64,000 nt of DNA from Aquamicrobium sp. (lineage in GTDB: Bacteria; Pseudomonadota; Alphaproteobacteria; Rhizobiales; Rhizobiaceae), in the NCBI GenBank assembly GCA_019739225.1, contig JAHHDT010000001.1, positions 1,054,001 to 1,118,000 of the forward strand, given 5' to 3'. Positions 32,370 to 39,453 of the stretch are shown here, in pieces (the first letter of the stretch is position 1; each line of letters opens with the position of its first letter). Made by a program: the position numbers and the translations under genes. The notes beneath the pieces were generated by a model, which was not told the DNA's origin, made no database searches, and was given only the letters and a program-made list of their open reading frames with translations.

Positions 32370-33845
32370 CTATCTGTAATGTATCTTCATCGCCTTATCG
32401 AAACACTGAACGGCGATCTCCGCCGCTTTGTATCTATATCGTCGCGTTTGCCTTGAAAAAATACGATCGAAATCAGAAAATGTACGACTTGCTCGCCGCG
32501 AATACTTAATAAAAGTCCAAGTTTTATATCCAATATCTTGATTAAATGTCACATCGCGCAACATTCGAAATTCGATTTCAGCATAATCATAATTGCTTCT
32601 AAGCCATACCGCTCCCTTTTCACGGTAGCGCTTAACAAAGTATCGCGCATGACCATAAGCAAATCGTTTAAGCTTGCGCCACGCGTTCGAGAGCGTTGAA
32701 TTTTTAATCTTCACTATGCGACCATTAAACTCGAATCCCAGATATTCCAATCCGTTGCGAACACCGTCTCCGAACACATGAGAGAATTGCAGCCCAGATG
32801 GCGTTACATCAAAGCGAGCGACCGTCACTTTCCGGTTCTGAATCTCGAGTTTTGAGCCATATTTTGCAATTTCATGCTGAAGCAAATTTTTCTCGCGAAG
32901 AAGGTTATCCCCCTCGGAAAATGGCATTACGATAACGATGTCATCGGAGTACCTCCGATACAGGCCGCCACCATTGCAACAATACCTGTGAAGATGGGCA
33001 TCAAAATTTAGAAGATAGAAATTAGCAATCAAATCCGATATAGGCGTACCTTGAGGTATACCATAATTTTTATTATTCTTCTGAATCAAGCTCGGATATT
33101 TGGGGTCTTTTCCGCAAATTCGATCTCTAAATTCCTTGGGACTACAAATCTGGCGATGACCCTGAGTTCGCATTGAGTCGATCTTGGCCATCCTTTTATC
33201 TTTTCGATTACCCGAGGTATTTTTTTTGTATAACTCAAGCCTCTTGAATACGGCGTCTCGATCAACAAATGTATACCTTGTTAGGGCACGAAATACAGCC
33301 TCGTGATCGGCAGGGAGAGGCTCGCCGATAAGATCCTCCCACATCACCCTTATCAGGCAATGATCCAAGCTTTCAAAATATGACTTGATATCAACTACCG
33401 TGACTACGCACCTACCTAGCTCGCGGATCTTTTCAAATACTTCTCTGGACAACTCTATATTTGACTTGTTTCCAGGTTTGTCGACATTGGCAATCCTTCG
33501 ATAGGCAATTGGAGCGTCTTGTATCCCCAGCTCCAACAACCTTCGTTCGTATTTCTTGGAAAGAAGCGCCCTGTACCTTGCAAAAATCGCCGCGTCTCTA
33601 CGAGCAGAATACCGGAGCGGTCGAACTTTTTTCTTACTGCTGGCATCTTTCCGGAATTTCACCCACTCCTCTTTAAACCGCAGGAGGGGATAGAACGAAT
33701 TTGCAGCTACCGCTTCCGGGCTATTGGCCAGTCGAACCAGCTCCGCAATCGGGATGTGTCGATCAAAATGCAGGTATCGCTTGACGTCTTTTTCTCTAGG
33801 TGTCCAGTTCTCAGCGTGAGTGGGGGTAGCAGCACCAATAGGCAT
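32370..33845 (-). CDS. drt2: DRT2-type defence reverse transcriptase
   Basis: Single-domain reverse transcriptase, 491 aa from the ATG at 33845. The catalytic core has the first Asp in VVDIKSYFESLDH (about residue 152), GIPQGTPISDLIANFYL (about 263-279) and the RYSDDIVIV box with the YxDD Asp pair (about 299-302). It has no maturase domain or retron VTG motif. The N-terminus (NWTPREKDVKRYLHFD) and stand-alone architecture fit the UG2/DRT2 anti-phage class, which uses an upstream ncRNA as template. The frame can extend to an ATG at 33896, but that start has no good ribosome binding site and lies 8 bases from the ncRNA template boundary, so 33845 was preferred. The gene is clearly AT-richer than its neighbours, a sign of transfer. 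Confidence 0.85.
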   Translation of the reverse strand: MPIGAATPTHAENWTPREKDVKRYLHFDRHIPIAELVRLANSPEAVAANSFYPLLRFKEEWVKFRKDASSKKKVRPLRYSARRDAAIFARYRALLSKKYERRLLELGIQDAPIAYRRIANVDKPGNKSNIELSREVFEKIRELGRCVVTVVDIKSYFESLDHCLIRVMWEDLIGEPLPADHEAVFRALTRYTFVDRDAVFKRLELYKKNTSGNRKDKRMAKIDSMRTQGHRQICSPKEFRDRICGKDPKYPSLIQKNNKNYGIPQGTPISDLIANFYLLNFDAHLHRYCCNGGGLYRRYSDDIVIVMPFSEGDNLLREKNLLQHEIAKYGSKLEIQNRKVTVARFDVTPSGLQFSHVFGDGVRNGLEYLGFEFNGRIVKIKNSTLSNAWRKLKRFAYGHARYFVKRYREKGAVWLRSNYDYAEIEFRMLRDVTFNQDIGYKTWTFIKYSRRASRTFSDFDRIFSRQTRRYRYKAAEIAVQCFDKAMKIHYR

Positions 33846-33864
33846 GGACAATACTACTACCCCC
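33822..33864 (-). promoter_or_regulatory. Strong hairpin at the ncRNA 3' side / start of the RT gene
   Basis: Eleven-base-pair stem (33854-33864 with 33822-33832; GGGGGTAGTAG against CTGCTACCCCC, one G-U pair) with a 21-base loop containing the ATG at 33845. It sits about 40 bases downstream of the presumed template and may be the 3' stem of the ncRNA, a translational control element for the RT, or both. Confidence 0.6.
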
Positions 33865-33916
33865 GCCAGTTCAGCACGGCATTTGCGCCGCTTCATCCTA
33901 GTTCAACGAAATGTGT

Positions 33917-33922
33917 TATACT
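33917..33922 (+). promoter_or_regulatory. Split promoter, -10 half (TATACT)
   Basis: TATACT near the beginning of the repeat unit. No suitable -35 lies upstream in the chromosome. In concatemeric cDNA joined at the AAC triplets it falls exactly 17 bp after TTGACA (34038-34043). Confidence 0.7.
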
Positions 33923-34037
33923 GTCGCTGTAGAAATCGGTCTGGCGATAGCCAGGCGGTGTCTACGGGCGCACAGCCAACTTGAAGGAGTAACCAGAATG
34001 ATCCAGCTATTCGCGTCGCTGCTGACTGTTTGTCCTA

Positions 34038-34043
34038 TTGACA
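34038..34043 (+). promoter_or_regulatory. Split promoter, -35 half (perfect TTGACA)
   Basis: Perfect consensus -35 hexamer near the end of the repeat unit, 115 bases downstream of its matching -10 in the chromosome. It becomes functional only across a repeat junction (spacer 17 bp). Confidence 0.7.
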
Positions 34044-34150
34044 GTTTAAACAACTGACTCGCTGCGTTACTAGCGATCCGATGGCCGAAGCCACGTTCGG
34101 GAACCCCCGCTAAATCGATCTAAGTATTCGATCGTGGCACTTCAAGTTCG

Positions 34151-34178
34151 AGATTAGACATTTTTCGCATGCGGACAA
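34151..34178 (-). promoter_or_regulatory. Possible promoter of the DRT2 ncRNA
   Basis: On the RT strand, TTGTCC (34178-34173) and TAATCT (34156-34151) are spaced by 16 bases. Transcription would start near 34145, just before the first stem of the ncRNA. The match is moderate. Confidence 0.4.
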
Positions 34179-34191
34179 AAACGGTGCGGTA

Positions 34192-34965
34192 TCATCCGAC
34201 GCTTTCCACCTCCTTCTTCCTCGCCCTTTCCAGCTTCCCCTGCGCCTTCCTGATCCGCGTCGCGGCTTCCTTCGCCTTGTCGCCGTCCATTGCCTCGCGT
34301 TTGATCACCTCGTGCTCGATCAGCGCGGCAAGGTTCTCAGGCGCGACCTTGAGGTCGGGAAAGAGCCGCCGCAGCTCGCGCCGCACCACGGCGACGACCG
34401 GCTCCGAGCGCAGGATCGCGGCAACGGTGAACCGATTGAACAACTGCGCCTGTTGATGGAAGGCGTCCATTGCATCCGTCGTCAGCCCTTCCTTGGCGAA
34501 GAGGAACATCTGCCTCAGATGATCCTCGTTCCTCGGCGTCATGTCGGGAAGGATGAAGCGGCAGACTTCCTCGTGGCTGATCTGGTTGGAAACGTAGATG
34601 CGGATCAGCCGCCACTCGACCGCGTTGGTCAGGATCACCCAGTGAATGCCCTGATGCGCGCCATAGTCGATCACCTGCCGCAGGTGGTTGTCGGCAAGAC
34701 TGCTTCCCGCCGACTTCACCTCGATGAGCAGGCGCAGCTTGCCCCCGATCCTGATCGCAAGGTCGCAATAGGTCGCCTTGATCTGGTGTTCCGATGTCAG
34801 CTCTTCATATTTGTCGTAGCCGAAGACGTCGGCCAGAATATCCTTGACCACGGTGACAGTATCCGCCTCCGCCACGTCGGCCTTTTGCTGCGCGATTGCC
34901 ACGCGTTGGTATTTCTTCAGGTTGGCGCCAACCCGATCGACGAACTTCTTCGGCAGCTTGCTCAT
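34192..34965 (-). CDS. Stand-alone HsdR-N (type I restriction endonuclease N-terminal-like) protein
   Basis: A 257-aa protein with a PD-(D/E)xK nuclease-like core: YCDLAIRIGGKLRLLIEVKSAG (about residues 67-88) carries the Asp and the ExK. The context NAVEWRLIRI is also typical of HsdR N-terminal domains. No helicase domain and no hsdM or hsdS are nearby. The C-terminus is a charged helix. It is GC-rich like the chromosome, unlike the adjacent RT, so the two need not share an origin. Role is unknown; defence or DNA-end processing is possible. Confidence 0.8.
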   Translation of the reverse strand: MSKLPKKFVDRVGANLKKYQRVAIAQQKADVAEADTVTVVKDILADVFGYDKYEELTSEHQIKATYCDLAIRIGGKLRLLIEVKSAGSSLADNHLRQVIDYGAHQGIHWVILTNAVEWRLIRIYVSNQISHEEVCRFILPDMTPRNEDHLRQMFLFAKEGLTTDAMDAFHQQAQLFNRFTVAAILRSEPVVAVVRRELRRLFPDLKVAPENLAALIEHEVIKREAMDGDKAKEAATRIRKAQGKLERARKKEVESVG

Positions 34966-35092
34966 GAATTCCCCCCATTCCCCACAAGCATTTTGCCCGC
35001 AAGGCGGCCCACGTTACAAGCATAAATTGAAAAGGCGGAGGGCACGCCGCAACACCCCTTGCCACCGGATTTGGCAATGCTAAATTTCGGTC

Positions 35093-35293
35093 ATGACCAA
35101 GCTTGAAAAAATCGAGCGGGAGATCGAGGCGCTCGGCCCCGAGGAGCTCTCACATTTCCGCGCGTGGTTCGCCGCCTTCGATGCCGCCAATTGGGATGCC
35201 CGTATCGACAGCGATGCTGCGTCCGGAAAACTCGATGCGCTGGCCGAACGGGCTCTCACCGCCCACCGCGACGGCCGCACGCGTCCACTGTGA
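35093..35293 (+). CDS. Putative antitoxin of a type II toxin-antitoxin pair
   Basis: A 66-aa acidic protein: a short N-terminal helix (KLEKIEREIEALGPEELSHF), a central segment AWFAAFDAANWDARI and a C-terminal ALAERALTAHRDGRTRPL. It ends in a GTGA overlap with the downstream RelE/ParE-like gene, the standard antitoxin-first arrangement. Confidence 0.82.
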   Translation: MTKLEKIEREIEALGPEELSHFRAWFAAFDAANWDARIDSDAASGKLDALAERALTAHRDGRTRPL

Positions 35294-35544
35294 ACCATTT
35301 CGCCACTGCCGATTTCTGGGATTGCTACCAGAGATTGCCAGCGGCGGTCCAAAGAATTTCGGATCGCAACTTCGAACGGCTGAAGGCCGATCCTTACCAC
35401 CCTTCACTGCATTTCAAACAGGCTGGCCGTTTCTGGTCGGCTCGTGTCGGCCTCCAGTACCGCGCGCTGGCCGTCAGGGATGGGGACGACATGATCTGGT
35501 TCTGGATTGGCACGCACGCCGATTATGACAGGCTTGTGGGCTGA
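35290..35544 (+). CDS. RelE/ParE-like toxin
   Basis: An 84-aa protein beginning at GTG 35290, overlapping the antitoxin stop (GTGA). The family pattern is ADFWDCYQRLPAAVQRISDRNFERL, then LHFKQAGRFWSARVGLQYRALAV and WIGTHADYDRLV, the last matching the RelE/YoeB-type C-terminus. Probably an mRNA interferase, although catalytic residues in this family vary. Confidence 0.85.
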   Translation: MNHFATADFWDCYQRLPAAVQRISDRNFERLKADPYHPSLHFKQAGRFWSARVGLQYRALAVRDGDDMIWFWIGTHADYDRLVG

Positions 35545-35549
35545 CTTCC

Positions 35550-36008
35550 TCACGCCACCCAGGCCTGATACTCCCCCACCAGCCCCTCATATTCCTCCAT
35601 CTCCGGAAATTTGTCGAAGCTGCGCACAGCGCCCGTCTGCGCGAAGGGCAGCCGGGTGGAGGTGTATGTCTCCATGAAGGGGCGGAACCACGAGGCGTCG
35701 TCCAGCATGGTCGGGCGCACGTTGACGAAATGGTCCATGCCCTGCGCGCGCGTGAACATCCACGTCATGCAGTGCCCGCAGCAATAATGGTGGATGTCGT
35801 CGCCATGCAGGCCGCCGATCACCGGCTCGCCCTTCGTCACCGCGAAGCCGTCGGCCGGGATGATCGCGGTCAGCGAATAGGCGCTAGCCGACATCTTCTG
35901 GCAGCCGGGGCAGTGGCAGGCGCTGGTTGCCAGCGGCGGCTTCGTCACGCGGATTTCGACGCGCCCGCAGCGGCACGATCCGGCAAGCGGCAGGGGCATT
36001 CTGGACAT
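35550..36008 (-). CDS. GFA family (glutathione-dependent formaldehyde-activating-like) protein
   Basis: A 152-aa zinc-binding GFA-fold protein. Cysteine pairs are visible as SCRCGRVEI, CHCPGCQKMS and YCCGHCMTW. The founding member accelerates addition of formaldehyde to glutathione, but most homologues are uncharacterised. The ATG at 36008 begins MSRMPLPLAG. Confidence 0.9.
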   Translation of the reverse strand: MSRMPLPLAGSCRCGRVEIRVTKPPLATSACHCPGCQKMSASAYSLTAIIPADGFAVTKGEPVIGGLHGDDIHHYCCGHCMTWMFTRAQGMDHFVNVRPTMLDDASWFRPFMETYTSTRLPFAQTGAVRSFDKFPEMEEYEGLVGEYQAWVA

Positions 36009-36096
36009 AAGGACATCTCCGGGTGTTTTCGGCGGTGAACGTGGCGCGCCGGGCCGGCGCTGCGTCGCGCCATGGAAGAAAATTCACCTCCGCCTG

Positions 36097-36115
36097 TCCA
36101 CCCCCTCCCCGCCCC
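36097..36115. repeat. 19-bp C-rich direct repeat, left copy
   Basis: TCCACCCCCTCCCCGCCCC, identical to 36375-36393. Both copies lie shortly after an AAAATTCA stretch. Confidence 0.75.
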
Positions 36116-36179
36116 GATCTGCCCTTTTCAACCGCCCGCCGGTCGCAACGGTGACGCGTTGTGCCACCGCCGCCTCGTC

Positions 36180-36225
36180 ATCCCAGGGCGGAGCCGCAGC
36201 GAAGCGAAGGCGCGGACCCTGGGAT
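36180..36225. repeat. Long dispersed palindromic element
   Basis: Nine-base arms ATCCCAGGG and CCCTGGGAT enclose a 28-base centre with GCGAAGCGAAGG-type sequence. The outer tails (CGTC before, CCATGCC after) match those of the short palindromic family, suggesting a composite relative of it. Confidence 0.75.
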
Positions 36226-36315
36226 CCATGCCTGAACGACAACGGCCGCATGAGGCGGTGGGCGAAAGACACCCCTTTCTGCGCCACGCACGCCATTCCC
36301 CCTGTTCCGGCATGG

Positions 36316-36338
36316 ATCCTCGGGTCAAGCCCGAGGAT
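36316..36338. repeat. Dispersed palindromic repeat near 36.3 kb
   Basis: Arms ATCCTCGGG and CCCGAGGAT around loop TCAAG; the reverse complement of the unit at 16722-16744, including the tails CATG and GACG. Confidence 0.85.
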
Positions 36339-36374
36339 GACGAAGCGGAGGGGGCAGCGCCTAAAAAAAATTCA

Positions 36375-36393
36375 TCCACCCCCTCCCCGCCCC
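36375..36393. repeat. 19-bp C-rich direct repeat, right copy
   Basis: Identical to 36097-36115. Confidence 0.75.
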
Positions 36394-36432
36394 ACCCGAC
36401 AATCCCGCACCCAACCGCAATGAGGAATGGCA

Positions 36433-37251
36433 ATGGATTGGCATGTGGCGATCGAGAGGAACCGGGAGGCGCTTAAACGTGTGCTTGCCATGCTCGTTGC
36501 CATGGCTGGACTGGGGAATGGGCAGCCGTCAATCGCCAGTCGGCAGTCGGGATCAGTGCAGCCTGCCGATGGCCGGATCGATCATCTGTTGCCGACTGCC
36601 GAGTGCCGCCCGACGCTTCCCCGCCATCTTCACCGCGCCGTGCTGCGGCTGCTGCGTCCAGCGGAAGCGGCGGCCCGGCGGCTGATTGTCGTCGCCGCGC
36701 GCGACCTCGTCGTCACCCTGCCGCCGGCACGCCCGCGGAAGCCCGCGCCGCAGCCGGTCGCGCCCGCTCTGCGCCGCCTCGGCATCGCCGTTTCGCCGTT
36801 GGCCACCGGGGCGGCAGCCGCGATCACCGCTCCTGCCCGTCCGCGACCGGCGCCCAGCCTGCCGCTCGTCGATCCGATCCACCTGCCGGGGCGCGGCCGT
36901 CCTGTGCCGCCGCACAAGGCCCCGCGCATTTCCTTCCCCGGCCTCTCGGCGCGGCCTCCGCTTCCACAGCCGCCCGCCCCCGACGATCCGCTGGATGCGA
37001 CGCGGCTCGGCCTCAGGCTGCGGGCCCTCGCGTCGGTGCTCGAAGACCTGCCGAAGCACGCAAGCCGTTTCGCGCGCTGGCGGGCAAGGCGCGATCGCGC
37101 GGTCGCGGCCGGACGCGTTTCTCGCCTGTCGCCGCTGCGTCCCGGCCGCCCGCCCGGCGCGCGGCGCGGGTCCAGCGGGGCTGTCCACGAAGTCCTCGCC
37201 GACCTGCAATGGTTCGCCCGCGAAGCCCTGGCGCGGCCCGACACCTCGTGA
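36433..37251 (+). CDS. Hypothetical protein with Pro/Arg-rich centre
   Basis: A 272-aa protein of unknown function. The N-terminus (MDWHVAIERNREALKRVLAML) and LPRHLHRAVLRLLRPAEAAARRLIVVAARDLVV look like a conserved domain. A long proline-rich linker and a helical C-terminus (HEVLADLQWFAREAL) follow. The ATG at 36433 was preferred to 36427 because GAGG at 36422-36425 is then correctly spaced. Codon use matches the chromosome. Confidence 0.72.
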   Translation: MDWHVAIERNREALKRVLAMLVAMAGLGNGQPSIASRQSGSVQPADGRIDHLLPTAECRPTLPRHLHRAVLRLLRPAEAAARRLIVVAARDLVVTLPPARPRKPAPQPVAPALRRLGIAVSPLATGAAAAITAPARPRPAPSLPLVDPIHLPGRGRPVPPHKAPRISFPGLSARPPLPQPPAPDDPLDATRLGLRLRALASVLEDLPKHASRFARWRARRDRAVAAGRVSRLSPLRPGRPPGARRGSSGAVHEVLADLQWFAREALARPDTS

Positions 37252-37344
37252 CGGAGCCTGCGGGAAACGATCGGCCGCGGGGAGAGCTCTGGCGACTTGG
37301 CGTTTCGCACGCTAAATAGGCATCGAACCGGAGATGACGCAGAC

Positions 37345-37686
37345 ATGACGCTGAACCGCTGGCGGCGCGCCCTCACAGCCTTTCTGGCTGTGGTCAGCCT
37401 TGCGCTCGGCGCGGTCGTCTCGTCGTCCAGCCTGTCGATGCCGGACGGCCCGCGGCTGTCCGGCGAAACCCGGCACCTTGTTGCCGCCCTTCCCCACGCC
37501 GAGGCGCTTGCCGATCGCGGCTCCTGGATCGACGGAAAGGCGTCGGGCAATCCAGCGGCATTGCCGCCGGCGCCGTTTTCGCTGGCGGAACGCCCATCGC
37601 GCGGCCTGCCGCTGCCGCGCCTGCACACATCGCCGGCCGGTGTCGTCGCCTCGTTCCACAGGGCGCGCGCGCCACCCGTTTCCTGA
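37345..37686 (+). CDS. Small secreted or membrane-anchored hypothetical protein
   Basis: A 113-aa protein with an N-terminal hydrophobic segment (ALTAFLAVVSLALGAVVSSSS) and no recognised domain after it; the C-terminus is Pro/Arg-rich. The ATG at 37345 was chosen because it places the hydrophobic segment at a signal-peptide distance. Confidence 0.55.
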   Translation: MTLNRWRRALTAFLAVVSLALGAVVSSSSLSMPDGPRLSGETRHLVAALPHAEALADRGSWIDGKASGNPAALPPAPFSLAERPSRGLPLPRLHTSPAGVVASFHRARAPPVS

Positions 37687-37790
37687 AGACCTCCTGAACC
37701 AGTTCCTCAATCCAACGGGGCCTCGCGGCGCCGCTTGCGTGCACCTTCCAGGGTGCGCGCCGGCGCGACCCGCGAGGCGACAGGTCATTT

Positions 37791-38027
37791 ATGAAACGCG
37801 TCTACACCATCCGCAGCATAACGGCTTTCGTCAGTGCCGCGGTCTTCCTCGTCACGGAAATCGTCGTGCTGGCCGCCGCCACGGTATGGGCGGTCTCCGG
37901 CTTCTTCCATCTCGGCATTGCCACCACCGTCTTCCTGGGCGTGCTCGTCGGGCTGCCGAGCCTGTATCTCGGCGTCATGGCCACGAAGCTGGCCTTCGAG
38001 GCCGAGACGGATCCGGCCAATCAGTGA
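37791..38027 (+). CDS. Small two-helix membrane protein
   Basis: A 78-aa product with two predicted membrane helices (ITAFVSAAVFLVTEIVVLAA and FLGVLVGLPSLYLGVMA). Function unknown. It lies in the gap before the convergent amidohydrolase gene. Confidence 0.65.
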   Translation: MKRVYTIRSITAFVSAAVFLVTEIVVLAAATVWAVSGFFHLGIATTVFLGVLVGLPSLYLGVMATKLAFEAETDPANQ

Positions 38028-38090
38028 CCGGCCGGCTGGGGAGGTTCCTTCTGCAGGGTCCTCCCCTCGCCGCGACGGCCGGCGCCTGCC

Positions 38091-39269
38091 TCAGTGGTCT
38101 TCCAGACAGACCGCCAGCGTCTGCGAGAAGATGCGTATGCCCATGGGGATGAGTTCGTCGCGGAAATCGTAGTGCGGCGTGTGCACGCGCGGCCAGTCGG
38201 GGCCGGCGCCCAGGAAGAGCATGGCCGCTTTCGCCCCGCTCAGGCCGAACTGTCCGAAGTCTTCGGACCCGACAGACGGGACTGGCTGTTCCTGGCGCCC
38301 GACACCGGCGCGCTCCATGCCCTGCGCGAGAACCGCCGTGGCTTCGGCATCGTTGATCGACGCGGCGAAGACGTCGTCGTAGCCGAACTCGAGCGCCAGC
38401 CCGTGACGCGCGGCCGCCTCGCCCGCCAGTCCTTCGACGCGGGCGACGAGGCCTTCCATGTCCTCGTCATAGACCGAGCGCAGCGTCGCCATGATCTTTG
38501 CTTCACCGGGCGCAACGCCGAACGACTCCGCACCCATCGATGCGTGGGTCACCGTCACCATGGTGAAGCCCGGCGCCAGCGGCCCGCCACTGCCGCACGC
38601 CTGCAACGCCGGCATGAGTTCGCTGAGCGCGGCCATCGGCGAGCGCCCGTCCGCCGGCCGCGAGGCATGGGCGGTGCTTCCAACGAGGCGGATGCGAATG
38701 CCGCGCGAAGCGCAGTTCGCCGGCCCAGCGCCAAGCTTGGCGAACCCGAACTCGACCTCCGGTGCGTTGTGCAGCGAAAAGGCCCAATCCGGCTTGATCA
38801 GCGGATAGCGCGGATCGGCAACCACGGCGACCGCGCCGGCCCCGTTCTCCTCCGCAGGCTGGAACATCAGGACGACGCGCCCGCGCGCAGGCCGCGCCCT
38901 GGACAGGATGCGTGCGAGGCCGAGAAGGATCGTGGAGTGCCCGTCATGGCCGCACAGATGCGCCTTGCCCGTCACCGTCGAGCGGTGGTCAACCTCTCCC
39001 AGCTCCTCGATCGGCAGTGCATCCAGTTCCGATCGGAACAGTACCGTCGGCCCGGGAACACCACTGTCGAATATTGCAGCGACCCCGTGCCCGCCCACAT
39101 CCGTCAGGATCGTGTCGGGGCCCGTCGGGGCGAGCATATCGCAGACCCGCCTTGCGGTTTCCCGTTCCTCGCCCGACAATTCCGGGTGCCGGTGAAGTTC
39201 ACGCCGGAAGGCGGTCAGCTCGCGCAGGTCCTCGTCCGTTGGCGGAGGAAAGTTCAATCTGTTGGTCAT
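38091..39269 (-). CDS. M20 family amidohydrolase (hippurate hydrolase-like)
   Basis: A 392-aa zinc-dependent amidohydrolase/carboxypeptidase of the M20D (HipO/ILR1-like) group. Signatures are FRRELHRHPELSGEE, SELDALPIEE, AHLCGHDGHSTILLG and FQPAEENGAGA. Members cleave N-acyl amino acids. It is the distal gene of the GntR/TRAP catabolic cluster on the same strand, 184 bases beyond the aldolase gene, so its substrate may be what the TRAP system imports. Confidence 0.93.
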   Translation of the reverse strand: MTNRLNFPPPTDEDLRELTAFRRELHRHPELSGEERETARRVCDMLAPTGPDTILTDVGGHGVAAIFDSGVPGPTVLFRSELDALPIEELGEVDHRSTVTGKAHLCGHDGHSTILLGLARILSRARPARGRVVLMFQPAEENGAGAVAVVADPRYPLIKPDWAFSLHNAPEVEFGFAKLGAGPANCASRGIRIRLVGSTAHASRPADGRSPMAALSELMPALQACGSGGPLAPGFTMVTVTHASMGAESFGVAPGEAKIMATLRSVYDEDMEGLVARVEGLAGEAAARHGLALEFGYDDVFAASINDAEATAVLAQGMERAGVGRQEQPVPSVGSEDFGQFGLSGAKAAMLFLGAGPDWPRVHTPHYDFRDELIPMGIRIFSQTLAVCLEDH

Positions 39270-39453
39270 CCGGCAGTCGCTCGCTTCAACGTTCCAAGGG
39301 GTTGCGGCGTGCGCTCATATTGCCTGGCCACTCGACCTGAGTTCCACCCGTCACCCCGCAGCACCATAAGCCGCCCCGCGCGTGGTTAGCAAACCGAATG
39401 CCGGCGTCAGCGATAGAGCCGTTGAACCTCGTCTCAAGACGATCCGCCGCGCG

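Larger units (their letters stand above)
33905..34048 (+). other. Predicted 'neo' repeat unit: endless 48-codon frame made by rolling-circle cDNA
   Basis: On the strand opposite the RT, 33905-34048 is 144 bases (48 codons) with no stop. AAC occurs both at 33905-33907 and at 34049-34051, in the same reading frame, so joining end to start keeps the frame open indefinitely. In the chromosome the frame stops at TGA 34055-34057. An internal ribosome binding site AAGGAG (33984-33989) lies 8 bases before an in-frame ATG at 33998. Each turn encodes a 48-aa unit including EIGLAIARRCLRAH and MIQLFASLLTVCPIDSL, probably helical. This matches the Neo principle reported for DRT2. Confidence 0.75.
33822..34145 (-). 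ncRNA. DRT2 template ncRNA (predicted)
   Basis: Predicted structured RNA directly upstream of the RT, on the RT strand. From the 5' side it shows a stem GCCACG/CGTGGC (34138-34133 with 34095-34090) enclosing two smaller hairpins, a stem TCGCT/AGCGA (34076-34072 with 34063-34059), then the 144-base template segment bounded by GTT triplets (34051-34049 and 33907-33905), and the hairpin at 33864-33822. The ends are estimates from a -10-like box and the last hairpin. Confidence 0.6.
36009..36432. other. Repeat-rich intergenic region
   Basis: About 420 bases without a gene, holding a long palindromic element (36180-36225), a short palindromic repeat (36316-36338) and a 19-base C-rich direct repeat at 36097-36115 and 36375-36393 that brackets them. 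Confidence 0.7.

Noticed and set aside
32370-33896. RT as a group II intron, retron or diversity-generating element
   Set aside because: No maturase/HNH domain, no intron RNA ends, no retron msr/msd pairing or VTG motif, no template/variable repeat pair; the split-promoter template points to DRT2.
33911-34057. Ordinary 48-aa chromosomal ORF on the + strand
   Set aside because: No upstream -35 for the -10 at 33917, and the frame is better explained as the neo unit expressed only from concatemers.
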